A stretch of DNA of 47,004 nt from Deltaproteobacteria bacterium (GTDB taxonomy: Bacteria; Myxococcota_A; Polyangia; JAAYKL01), in the NCBI GenBank assembly GCA_016935665.1, contig JAFGQN010000009.1:1-47004 (forward strand), written 5' to 3'. The notes beneath the pieces are model-generated. The model was given only the letters and a program-made list of their open reading frames with translations, was not told the origin of the DNA and searched no databases. Of this stretch, positions 25,317-33,262 are shown piece by piece. The number at the start of each line of letters is the position of its first letter. Positions within the stretch are counted from its first letter, which is position 1. Made by a program: the position numbers and the translations under genes.

Positions 25317-26467
25317 TTCAGCTGTTCTCCGAAAAACGATATTCCCAACACCGCGACGAACACCGCAACAAGGATGAGTCCCGCCAGAGTGACGATGGCG
25401 CGCTTGCGAAATACGCCCTGGTACATGAGGAGCAATTTCAGGTCGAACATCGGCCCCACCAGCATGAACGCCATCTGTGCCTGAAACGGCATCAATCCGC
25501 GAAACGAAGCGGCGATAAAGGCGTCCGCCTCGGAACACAGGTTGAGCAGCACCGCCAGCAGCATCATCGCCAGGGACGGCAGCACCGGGTGTTCGGTGAT
25601 ATCCAGAAAAACCTTTCGATCAATGTAGGTTTGCGCCAGCGCTGCGATGAATGCGCCTATCACCAGGTAATGGCCCACCGAGACAAAGTCCTCCGCCGCG
25701 TGACGAAAGGCGGCGACGACCCGGGTTCGAAATGATGCGTTGGTGAAATCGAGTTCACACCCACAGTCGCACGCGTCACTTCGGGCAGTCTGATTCCCTT
25801 GAATGCATTCTTTGTCGGCTTCGTCAGAAACGTCTGCGTTACGTTTTTTTTCGAGGTCGAGTTCCCGTCCGGTGATAAATGCCACAGTGACGTTATCGAG
25901 AATGTCCTGGTGCAAGAGTTTTCTTTTGTCAAAAATCCGTCCCATAATAAAGGCCACGGTCACAGCGATGAGGTAACCGAGCCCCAGCCGCATCCCCGCC
26001 ACTTGCCAATCAAATTTGTATGCGAGCGCCGTCGAGACGCCCACGATGGGGTTGACGATGGGGCCGCCCAGCAGGTACGCAATCGCTGCGGAGGCTGGGA
26101 GTCCCTTGCCCAGCAGCCGCCGCACTACCGGTACCACTGCACATTCGCACACCGGAAAGAGAACCCCCATGCCGGCGGCGAAAATTATCGTTATTGTTCC
26201 TTTTTTGGGCAGAATGCGGGTCATGCGTTCGCGGCTGATGAATGTCTCGATGAGTCCGCCAACGAGCGCCCCAAAAAGCATCATCGGCATGGCCTCCAGC
26301 ATAATGCCCGCGAACACAACGGAAAGCGTCTGGATGGATGTGCTGTCTGGGGCGACCGCCAGAATGCCGTAGGCGAACACGACGAAAAGCACCAATAAAA
26401 TGAGGCCTGCCTGCCGCTGGGGGCTTCGTGCTTTTGTGCCGGGTGCAACGGTCGAGGTGTTCATCAT
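25313..26467 (-). CDS. COG0701/DUF318-family permease (YraQ/YcgR-like)
   Basis: An integral membrane protein of about 385 residues. ATG 26467 (or 26464) overlaps the end of znuB within ATGATGA. It has two halves of about four to five helices each, separated by a hydrophilic loop rich in charges and cysteines (CDCGCELDF). The first half has the family motif FPVCECAVVPVVRRLLGKGLPASAAIAYLLGGPIVNPIV. The second repeats the idea with LNLCSEADAFIAASF. The conserved cysteines suggest metal or thiol chemistry. It is coupled by four-base overlaps to znuB before it and to its YcgQ-like partner after it, so it is probably an accessory zinc-related transporter or export pathway. Substrate unproved. Confidence 0.87.
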   Translation of the reverse strand: MMNTSTVAPGTKARSPQRQAGLILLVLFVVFAYGILAVAPDSTSIQTLSVVFAGIMLEAMPMMLFGALVGGLIETFISRERMTRILPKKGTITIIFAAGMGVLFPVCECAVVPVVRRLLGKGLPASAAIAYLLGGPIVNPIVGVSTALAYKFDWQVAGMRLGLGYLIAVTVAFIMGRIFDKRKLLHQDILDNVTVAFITGRELDLEKKRNADVSDEADKECIQGNQTARSDACDCGCELDFTNASFRTRVVAAFRHAAEDFVSVGHYLVIGAFIAALAQTYIDRKVFLDITEHPVLPSLAMMLLAVLLNLCSEADAFIAASFRGLMPFQAQMAFMLVGPMFDLKLLLMYQGVFRKRAIVTLAGLILVAVFVAVLGISFFGEQLK

Positions 26468-27357
26468 ATTTTTTGTTCCGCTGCGTTCGAAGAACGATTT
26501 GTGATGGCACGCTGATGCAAACGCCGCCATACCTTCTTTCCAAAGAGGACAAGAAGGTACACGCCCCCTGCCAGCTGGATTACTGTTGCCCCGACCGGCA
26601 ATTCGGGACCGTAACTCAGAGCAATGCCTCCGATGGTGAACAGGACGCATAAACCAGCGGCAATAATCATGGCGCTCCATAGCCTGCCCGCGAACTGAAA
26701 TGCCGTTGCCGCCGGTAAAGTGAGAAGCGCGATAACCATTACAAGTCCCACAACCTGTGTCAGGATAACGACTGTGAGAGACGTTAACACCAGTAATGCC
26801 GTATGATACACATCCACACGGACACCACGAAGACGGGCGAGTTCAGGCAGGAAGCTAATCACCAGAAATTTGTCGTAAAAAAGAAACATCAGCGCGACCA
26901 CCACAGCGTCCAGCATGGCGATGTGCAGAAGGTCGGAGGCGCCCACCATGAGAATGTTACCAAACAGATAGCTCATCAGGTCTTCGGAGTAACCCGGTGT
27001 GGCGGTGATAAAACTGATACCTGTCGCCATGCCGATTGCCCAGACAGCGGAGAGAACCGTATCTTCCCGCTGCCGTCCCTTGAATGTGACAACCGAAATA
27101 ATAAGCGCTGCGACCACTGCCGCGAAAGTGGCGCCCAAAAACGGCGTCATCCATGTTACTCCCTGAACACGTTGCAGGTACCGCGCCGCGCCCATGCCAC
27201 CCAGGACACAATGGGCGATGGCGCCCGCCAGATACGTCATGCGCCGAACCACCACGAAGCTGCCAACGACGCCGCAGGCCACAGAAGCGAGCAGCCCGGC
27301 GAGTATCGCATATTGCAGAAACGCGTGATTGAAAAAATGTTCCCAAAATAGACTCAT
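26464..27357 (-). CDS. znuB: Zinc ABC transporter permease ZnuB
   Basis: A 297-residue permease of the ABC-3 family that forms the inner-membrane zinc channel. The frame opens with an amphipathic segment and then GVVGSFVVVRRMTYLAGAIAHCVLGG, the family signature around the first transmembrane helices. DTVLSAVWAIGMATGISF and VVGLVMVIALLTLPAATAFQF follow in the expected order. About eight to nine membrane helices are visible. It overlaps znuC by four bases (27354-27357) and the following permease by four bases. Assignment to zinc and not manganese rests on the His-rich binding protein and Zur-type box of the operon. Confidence 0.93.
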   Translation of the reverse strand: MSLFWEHFFNHAFLQYAILAGLLASVACGVVGSFVVVRRMTYLAGAIAHCVLGGMGAARYLQRVQGVTWMTPFLGATFAAVVAALIISVVTFKGRQREDTVLSAVWAIGMATGISFITATPGYSEDLMSYLFGNILMVGASDLLHIAMLDAVVVALMFLFYDKFLVISFLPELARLRGVRVDVYHTALLVLTSLTVVILTQVVGLVMVIALLTLPAATAFQFAGRLWSAMIIAAGLCVLFTIGGIALSYGPELPVGATVIQLAGGVYLLVLFGKKVWRRLHQRAITNRSSNAAEQKI

Positions 27358-28202
27358 GACCGATCCTCCCCCTTAACATCGTGGTGGGGCTCGCGCATGG
27401 CGTTGCTGGGGTCGAATATCTGGCAGTCAGCGCTGTGCTGCAGCATCGCCATGTCGCCGCGATAAAATGCATGAATACGGTCCTCCGTCATTTCGGTCAT
27501 GCGACACAGGGAGGCGACCCGGTTGACGCAAATCAAATGGGACGCATGACGCGTGACTACGTTCAGGTTGTGCGACACGACAACAATGGTCATCTGCCTG
27601 TTAAGTTCGTGCAGCAGCTCGTATATTTCATGTTCCACCTGCGTGTCCACATTCGCGGTCGGTTCGTCGAGCAGGAGTATTTCAGGATTGGCGACAAGGG
27701 CCTGTGCGATAAGCACCCGTTGCCGCTCGCCGCCGGAGAGGCTGGAGAAACTGCGGCGGGCGAGCTGTTGGAGTTGCACCTGTACAAGCGCCTTTTCGGC
27801 TTTGTCGCGATCAGTCCGGCGGTAGGGGCCAATCCAGTGCTTTTCAGCCCGGCCCATCAGTACCACGTCCAGCGCGCTCACGGGAAAATCCGAATCGAAC
27901 TGAATGTGCTGGGGGACATAGCCGATACGCCGACGGACACGTGCCGGCGCATCGCCAAACACGCGAACGCGTCCTCGCACCGGGCTAAGGAGTCCGAGTG
28001 TGAGTTTCACGAACGTGCTCTTGCCGGCACCGTTGGGACCGACCACGGCCGTAAGTGTTTGGCCTGGCACCGACAGGCTGATGTTGTGCAACACCTCCTC
28101 CCGGTTATAAGCGAAGCAGACATCTTCAAACTCAATGACAGGACGAGCGTTCGCAGATGGTTCCGGGGACAGTTCCGCTGCTGTTTCTGGCGTTCTGGTC
28201 AT
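27354..28202 (-). CDS. znuC: Zinc ABC transporter ATPase ZnuC
   Basis: A 282-residue ATPase energising zinc uptake. Walker A is VVGPNGAGKSTFVKL at about residue 55, the ABC signature is LSGGERQRVLIAQAL, Walker B is ILLLDEPTANVD, and the switch His is in VVVSHNLNVV. A family-typical C-terminal segment (HLICVNR) follows, then a somewhat longer tail with two Cys and several His (HSADC...EPHHDVKG). It overlaps znuA at 28199-28202 and znuB at 27354-27357 by ATGA, giving tight translational coupling. Confidence 0.94.
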   Translation of the reverse strand: MTRTPETAAELSPEPSANARPVIEFEDVCFAYNREEVLHNISLSVPGQTLTAVVGPNGAGKSTFVKLTLGLLSPVRGRVRVFGDAPARVRRRIGYVPQHIQFDSDFPVSALDVVLMGRAEKHWIGPYRRTDRDKAEKALVQVQLQQLARRSFSSLSGGERQRVLIAQALVANPEILLLDEPTANVDTQVEHEIYELLHELNRQMTIVVVSHNLNVVTRHASHLICVNRVASLCRMTEMTEDRIHAFYRGDMAMLQHSADCQIFDPSNAMREPHHDVKGEDRS

Positions 28203-29146
28203 TTTGACCCCTTCATTGCATCGCTCACCTTCGCGGCAGCGTTCTCAAGATTCGAAATAAGGTCGCGGGCGAGCGGATCGATGGCGACCACCTTGCCGCC
28301 AATGGATTCGGCGACCCGTTTTGCCAACCTCCGGCTGAATTGGGGCTGAACAAATATAATGTGTATGTCCTGCGCTCTCGCCGTCTCGACAATGCGGGCA
28401 AGCTGTTTCGAACTCGGGTCTTTTCCTTCGATTTCGATGGGTTCCTGCTTCAGTCCATAGGCATCCGCGAAATAGCCCCACGCCGGATGAAACACCATAA
28501 AGGCCTTTCCCTTAAATGGCGCGAACGTTTTTTTTAGTTTTGCATCCAACCCATCAAGCGCTTTAACAAAGGCAGCAAGGTTCTTCTCGTAGGCGGCTTT
28601 CCCTTTTGGATCGGCCTGAATGAGAGCGTCGGCGATAGTCCGGGCCTGAATTATAACAAAGCGAGGATTCAGCCAGATGTGCGGGTCAGCGCCGTCTTTG
28701 TCATGGGGATGCGCCGCTTGTTTATTCTCTTCGTTGTCTCCGGCGCCATGGCTATGGGAATTCATTTTTCTCAGGGAGACGCCCTCGCGGGTGTCCACCA
28801 CACGCAGGTTCTTCATGTTATTTTTAATTTTGGGCAACACAACCCTTTCAAAGGGGACGCCGATGCGGAAAAACAGATTCGCCTCCGACAACGCCGCCAT
28901 CTGGCGTGGAGAGGGTTCATATGTCGCCGGGCTACTGCCGGGTTTTACCAGCGCCTGCACCTCGACCCGGTCGCCGCCGATTCGCTTAACGAAATACTCC
29001 TGGGGCAAAATGCTGGTGAAGACCCTTAGCTTGTTGCTGGGCGTATTTGTTGAGGACACGTCCTTCAAAAAATACACCAGAACGAAAGAAGCAAGAAGAG
29101 TCACGGAAATTGAAATGATAATGACATAAAACTTAATTGTTTTCAT
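28199..29146 (-). CDS. znuA: Zinc-binding periplasmic protein ZnuA
   Basis: A 315-residue cluster A-I (TroA-like) binding protein. Start at ATG 29146, with AAGGA 9 nt upstream; longer in-frame starts cross the regulatory box. An uncleaved-anchor-like or signal segment (residues 5-28) leads to the mature protein. Metal-ligand segments are TYEPSPRQ (where many family members have His), then a His-rich charged loop between HSHGAG and HPHDKD followed by ADPHIWLNP, and VFHPAWGYFADAYG. The His loop is typical for zinc-specific members. The gene is first of the operon znuA-znuC-znuB-permease-ycgQ and is divergent from hisI across a Zur-type box at 29235. Confidence 0.93.
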   Translation of the reverse strand: MKTIKFYVIIISISVTLLASFVLVYFLKDVSSTNTPSNKLRVFTSILPQEYFVKRIGGDRVEVQALVKPGSSPATYEPSPRQMAALSEANLFFRIGVPFERVVLPKIKNNMKNLRVVDTREGVSLRKMNSHSHGAGDNEENKQAAHPHDKDGADPHIWLNPRFVIIQARTIADALIQADPKGKAAYEKNLAAFVKALDGLDAKLKKTFAPFKGKAFMVFHPAWGYFADAYGLKQEPIEIEGKDPSSKQLARIVETARAQDIHIIFVQPQFSRRLAKRVAESIGGKVVAIDPLARDLISNLENAAAKVSDAMKGSK

Positions 29147-29234
29147 TGGAGTATTCCTTGTATTTAGATTCCGGCATATGTAATCCGTAGTCCGACAAAG
29201 TTGCAAAATTTGGCTTAATACCAATAATTTTGCC

Positions 29235-29260
29235 ATTATTGATAGTGCATTATCAATAAT
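29235..29260. promoter_or_regulatory. Zur-type operator between znuA and hisI
   Basis: A perfect inverted repeat with arms ATTATTGATA (29235-29244) and TATCAATAAT (29251-29260) around GTGCAT. It is AT-rich, the size of Fur-family boxes, and lies 89 nt upstream of znuA and 75 nt upstream of hisI. A close copy sits at 29845, before the zur-like gene. Zinc-loaded Zur probably blocks both divergent promoters here. Confidence 0.82.
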
Positions 29261-29334
29261 CAGCTACAGTCAGGGGGTCAAGTAGAATCCTCTGGCCGCA
29301 ATGAAAGAACACAGCGTTGAAAGGGATATGGAAA

Positions 29335-29751
29335 TTGTCAAAAAAAGAACTTGAAGAAGGTTGTCAGCTGCAGCTGGATTATAAAAAACTGAACGCCATT
29401 GCTGAAAAAGGCCTGGATGTCTTACCGGTTGCCGTGCAGAACGTTGATACGAAAGAGGTTATCTTGATTGCCTATATAAACGAGGCGGCGTTGAATCATT
29501 CATTGCAGACCGGCAATGCCACTTTTTGGAGCACCTCAAGAAACGAACTATGGGAAAAGGGAAAAACCTCCGGGGAGACATTCGAGCTCATTGAAGCGTA
29601 TGTAAACTGCGAACAAAACTCGCTGGTTTTCAAGGTTCGCCCTCGCAGAGGTGATATTTGCCACACCAAAAATAAAGACGGTAAACCGCGAAACTGCTTT
29701 TACCGTCGTATCCAACCCTCCACCAAAACTCTGACAAACACCGACCCGTGA
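29335..29751 (+). CDS. hisI: Phosphoribosyl-AMP cyclohydrolase HisI (zinc-regulon paralog?)
   Basis: A 138-residue HisI, which opens the purine ring of phosphoribosyl-AMP in the third step of histidine synthesis. TTG 29335 is chosen because AAAGGGA lies about 9 nt before it; TTG 29317 is the alternative. Core blocks are VLPVAVQNVDTKEVILIAYIN, TGNATFWSTSRNELWEKG (the SRS-W-KGxTSG region) and the zinc ligands: Cys in YVNCEQNS, Cys in DICHTK and Cys in RNCFYRR. All three cysteines remain, so the enzyme should still bind zinc. hisI stands alone, away from other his genes and next to a Zur box. Duplicated hisI genes are known members of Zur regulons, so this may be a stress paralog. Confidence 0.9.
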   Translation: MSKKELEEGCQLQLDYKKLNAIAEKGLDVLPVAVQNVDTKEVILIAYINEAALNHSLQTGNATFWSTSRNELWEKGKTSGETFELIEAYVNCEQNSLVFKVRPRRGDICHTKNKDGKPRNCFYRRIQPSTKTLTNTDP

Positions 29752-29823
29752 ACGCAACCGCTGCAACTGCAACCACCTGCAGAATTTGCAATCGATATAC
29801 GCCCGGCCGATTCCCTTTTCCCC

Positions 29824-29870
29824 TTGACAACGAAAGACGGCACTCTTATTGATTACGCATTATCAGTATC
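29824..29870 (+). promoter_or_regulatory. Promoter of zur-like gene with overlapping Zur-type box
   Basis: TTGACA (29824-29829), a 17-nt spacer and TATTGA (29847-29852) form a sigma-70 promoter. Positions 29845-29870 match the znuA box in 19 of 26 bases by eye (TTATTGAT at 29846-29853, GCATTATCA at 29857-29865) and cover the -10 element. The layout predicts autorepression of the regulator and perhaps of the long operon behind it. Confidence 0.72.
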
Positions 29871-29914
29871 GCGTAAAGGATGCGATTCAATGTGAGGAGC
29901 AGGAGTTCGATTTT

Positions 29915-30301
29915 TTGCAGCGCAATACAAAACAGCGGGAGGTAATCGCCGCCTGCTTCTCCGATGAAGCGGGGCCGTTGTCAGTCTATCAGGTTCATGC
30001 GCTCGCCAGGGAGCAGTATCCGTCACTGGGTATTGCCACTGTATATCGCACAGTCAACGCTTTGGTCGAAGCCGGAATGCTTGTGCCGGTGGTCATTGGC
30101 GGAACGACACGTTACGGGTTGGCCCAAAAGTGCCACCATCCTCATTTCTACTGTAATAAATGCGATCATGCTTTTTGTTTAGAGAGTAATCCCGCAGTAA
30201 CCACGCGCCTTGCTCCCAAAGGATTCGTTGTTAGCGAATATAATTTAGTTGTTTCGGGGACATGTCCATCCTGTACATCTGAAAACAGAAGGAGGCACTG
30301 A
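29915..30301 (+). CDS. zur: Zur-like Fur-family zinc repressor
   Basis: A 128-residue Fur-superfamily protein. A longer frame begins inside the operator, so I use TTG 29915, 9 nt after AGGAG, giving the natural opening MQRNTKQREVIAAC. The winged helix contains GPLSVYQVHALA and the recognition helix GIATVYRTVNALV. CHHPHFYCNKCDHAFCLE and GTCPSC provide the Cys4 structural zinc. The regulatory site probably uses the CHHPH histidines. The position between hisI and a zinc-receptor operon, and its own Zur-like box, point to zinc sensing. The first gene of the downstream operon starts only 6 nt after its stop, so the repressor may be co-transcribed with the receptor system it controls. Confidence 0.88.
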   Translation: MQRNTKQREVIAACFSDEAGPLSVYQVHALAREQYPSLGIATVYRTVNALVEAGMLVPVVIGGTTRYGLAQKCHHPHFYCNKCDHAFCLESNPAVTTRLAPKGFVVSEYNLVVSGTCPSCTSENRRRH

Positions 30302-30306
30302 CGACG

Positions 30307-30747
30307 ATGGCCAGGGGTTGGATGCATATGAAAAGCGGCATATGGCAACGAGACCGTCAAAAGTCGCTCGCTGCTGCCCTTTCGTGTATGCTTCTTTTGG
30401 CGCAGGTTGTTGCCGCCCTGCATTTCGCACTCGTCCCACACACTATCGATGCGCAAACCGGTAAGGTGATTCGCTACAGCGAATCCAACGACCACCACTC
30501 GGAACACCGGTCGTCCCCACATTCCGGTGACCATACACCCGATGATGATGCCCCAGCGCACCAGGAGTGTCAGGTATACACGCTTCTTCTCACGGCGCAA
30601 ACTGTGACAGCGCCACCTTGTATGGCATTGTATGTGGCAATGGAAGGGAACACTGTCTTTTCTGTAAAAGATACGGATCCCTTCGCCCGCCAGCGGGTAT
30701 ACCTGATGTCGCCTGCACATTCACCACCTGACCTTCCATTCAGCTAG
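30307..30747 (+). CDS. Small exported His-rich protein, zinc operon
   Basis: A 146-residue protein with one N-terminal hydrophobic segment (LAAALSCMLLLAQVVAALHFALVP, about residues 20-43), which may be a signal peptide or anchor. It is followed by a His/Asp/Ser-rich stretch with HTID, DHHSEH, SSPHSGDH, DDDAPAHQEC. A second conserved-looking part ends in YLMSPAHSPPDLP, a close often seen in small proteins next to metal-related TonB receptors. GGAGG lies 11 nt before ATG 30307. The His cluster suggests metal buffering in the periplasm. No named family can be assigned with confidence. It sits between the zur-like gene and the TonB receptor gene. Confidence 0.72.
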   Translation: MARGWMHMKSGIWQRDRQKSLAAALSCMLLLAQVVAALHFALVPHTIDAQTGKVIRYSESNDHHSEHRSSPHSGDHTPDDDAPAHQECQVYTLLLTAQTVTAPPCMALYVAMEGNTVFSVKDTDPFARQRVYLMSPAHSPPDLPFS

Positions 30748-30865
30748 CTCAATAGAACTATTTGTTGGACCCAAATCTCTGGCGATCACGTGGTGCCTTT
30801 GTGTGCGCGACGTGATGCGTGAAAAAATGCGGCGCAGCAGTGTGGTGTGCCGTGGGAGTGTAACC

Positions 30866-33262
30866 GTGCACTGCGTGAAATGGGAAAATTTGAGATGGAC
30901 TGCGCTGCTGTTTTCGTTGCTGCTGAGTGTACCTGTGCGTGCGCAAATCGCGGATACCACGGAAGAGGAAAATCAGGCCACTGATATATCCGGGCAATCG
31001 GATACCGATCCACATGATGCAGAGAATGAGAATTCGGATACAGACAGTGGCGATGATGAACTGGATCTCACGCTTTCAGAAAGCAAAACGCCTCCGTCCA
31101 CGCCTTCGCTGCCAACCAAATCCACTGATTACCAACTACAGGACGCGACGGTAGTGGGGCAGCGTCGAAACGAGGCGACGGCCGCAGCCCATTACGAACT
31201 TGAAGTGGGGAAGCTGCGTATCATCCCGCGTAAGAATGTGGCGGACCAGCTGATGATGGCGCCCGGTGTACTGACTACCAGCCATGGCGGCGAGGGACAT
31301 GCCAACGAAACCTACATGCGCGGTTTCGCCTCCAAAGAGGGGCAGGACCTCGAGTTTCTTGTGGATGGCGTGCCTATTAACGAAGTGGGCAATCCCCATG
31401 GCCACGGATACACGGACCTGTACTTTATCCCTCCGGAAATGGTGCGAAGCGTTGGGATTACCGAAGGTGCGTTCGATCCGGAACAGGGGGACTTCGCCTT
31501 TGCCGGAACCGCCGAGTATCGTCTTGGAGTGGATGATCGCGGGGTTCAGGTGCAGCAGGGGATTGGCCGATGGAATACCCGGCGCACTGTGGTTCTTTAT
31601 GCGCCACCGGACGAAAAAACAGGCACGTTTGCCGGTTTTGAATATTTCACCAGCGATGGCTACGGTGAAAACCGAGCCGCTCAACGGGCGATGGCATTGG
31701 GGCGCTTCAGTGATGACTGGGGCAAACAAAACTTCAAATACAGTATCAGCATCTACGGTTACGCCACCCGTTATGATCAACCGGGAGTGGTGCGCCAGGA
31801 TGACTACGCTTCGGGCGACATCGGCTTTTTCGGGACCTATGACCCGAATCAGGGGGGGGAGAGCAACCGATTTTTGTTGGCACTAAACACTGAAGCCGGT
31901 CCCGAACACGCCTGCTTTAAGCAAGTGCTGTTTTTCGGCTATCGCACCATGCGACTTCGCACCAATTTCACTGGGTGGATTACCGATTCAACAGTGGACG
32001 ACAACGGAGAACCGCTCCTGGCTCAGCGGGGAGATGGCCTGGAGATGCGTTACAATGTTGTGATGGGCGGCTCCCGTGGCAGTTATACCCTCTCCCGAAC
32101 GCTATTTCAGCAAAGACAGGAACTCACCATCGGATATGCCGCCCGCTTTGACCACGGCGATGCGGCTCAGCTTCGCCTGCGCTCGATAACCGCTATTCCA
32201 TACCGGCAGGTTTTTAAAAACGAATTCACGGTGTTCAATCTTGCAGGCTGGTTGCGTACGCAGCTTCGTCCTTTTAAATGGCTTGCCCTGCGCGGCGGTG
32301 TGCGCATCGATACCTTCAGTTTCGGCGTGACTGATCACAACCAGCCCGAAGCGGACAGGGAGGGAAGCCGGATTCCAGACCAGACGAGCCAGAGCTTTGG
32401 TTTCGCACTCAATCCAAGGGTAACTTTGGATGTACGAATGTTAAAGGGGCTGCACGCCCTGGCCAGCTACGGACAGGGAACGCGCTCCACAGACGCGGCG
32501 GCTCTATCCGACAACGAAACTGCGCCGTTTGCAAAAGCGCAGGAGTTTGATACCGGAGTGGCTTATCGGTACGGAGCACAGGGGGCGCCCTTCATGCTGA
32601 ACACCCAGCTCAGCTATAGCCTGACCCAGGTGAACAAGGATCTTCTTTTCAGCGAAACCGAGGGGCGCAATGTACTGGTGGGCGCATCAACGCGACATTC
32701 CGTCCTTTTCAGCGGGCGGGCACACCTGTTCGACATGGTGGATGTGCTGGCCAACGTGGGATGGACCCAGGGGACGCTTGATGCAACCGGAGAATTGCTG
32801 CCGTACATTCCCAGGCTGGTCATCCGCCTGGAAGCGGCGGTGGCACATCAACTGGGAAACTGGTCTTTGGGCAAAGTACCGGTGGATGGGCGTTTCGGGG
32901 CGAGCTACACATTCGTTCCGGGAAGACCTCTGCCGCTCAATACTTTTGGCGATCCGTTTCATGTGGTGGGCGCCGGTGCGGATATTCGGCTATGGCACTT
33001 CTCCGTTGGCGTGGAGCTACGCAACCTGCTGAACAGAAAATATCGCCAGGCCGAATTTAACTATGCCAGCAACTTCGTTTCCCCCGACGCAGTCCCGTCC
33101 CGGGTTCCCGAACGACATTTTATTGCCGGTGAACCGTTTTACGCAATGGGCACCATCACCTGGCACATCGAAGACATGATTCGTGCCGCAAAACCCAACT
33201 CAAAAGATAACAACAATGATGAGGCTGCGAGCCTCACAAACAATCAAGGAAATGAGTTATGA
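30866..33262 (+). CDS. TonB-dependent receptor, probable zinc uptake (ZnuD-like)
   Basis: A receptor of 798 residues. Earlier in-frame starts exist (GTG 30803, ATG 30815), but GGGAG 7 nt before GTG 30866 and a good type I signal peptide ending VPVRA favour that start. An acidic Asp/Ser/Glu linker of about 60 residues precedes a TonB-box-like DATVVGQRR. The plug carries NVADQLMMAPGVLTTSHGGEGHANETYMRGF and GNPHGHGYTDLYFIPPEMVRSV, with His residues near the plug loops. The barrel contains typical aromatic beta-hairpins and closes with MGTITWHIED, followed by a short charged tail. The gene overlaps the next lipoprotein by ATGA. Its place behind the zur-like gene and near znuABC suggests zinc import; ligand specificity is inferred. 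Confidence 0.9.
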   Translation: MHCVKWENLRWTALLFSLLLSVPVRAQIADTTEEENQATDISGQSDTDPHDAENENSDTDSGDDELDLTLSESKTPPSTPSLPTKSTDYQLQDATVVGQRRNEATAAAHYELEVGKLRIIPRKNVADQLMMAPGVLTTSHGGEGHANETYMRGFASKEGQDLEFLVDGVPINEVGNPHGHGYTDLYFIPPEMVRSVGITEGAFDPEQGDFAFAGTAEYRLGVDDRGVQVQQGIGRWNTRRTVVLYAPPDEKTGTFAGFEYFTSDGYGENRAAQRAMALGRFSDDWGKQNFKYSISIYGYATRYDQPGVVRQDDYASGDIGFFGTYDPNQGGESNRFLLALNTEAGPEHACFKQVLFFGYRTMRLRTNFTGWITDSTVDDNGEPLLAQRGDGLEMRYNVVMGGSRGSYTLSRTLFQQRQELTIGYAARFDHGDAAQLRLRSITAIPYRQVFKNEFTVFNLAGWLRTQLRPFKWLALRGGVRIDTFSFGVTDHNQPEADREGSRIPDQTSQSFGFALNPRVTLDVRMLKGLHALASYGQGTRSTDAAALSDNETAPFAKAQEFDTGVAYRYGAQGAPFMLNTQLSYSLTQVNKDLLFSETEGRNVLVGASTRHSVLFSGRAHLFDMVDVLANVGWTQGTLDATGELLPYIPRLVIRLEAAVAHQLGNWSLGKVPVDGRFGASYTFVPGRPLPLNTFGDPFHVVGAGADIRLWHFSVGVELRNLLNRKYRQAEFNYASNFVSPDAVPSRVPERHFIAGEPFYAMGTITWHIEDMIRAAKPNSKDNNNDEAASLTNNQGNEL

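Noticed and set aside
25169-28349. Plus-strand frames of 90 to 320 codons across the znu operon
   Set aside because: They run antisense to genes with complete ATPase, permease and binding-protein motifs and show no family features of their own.
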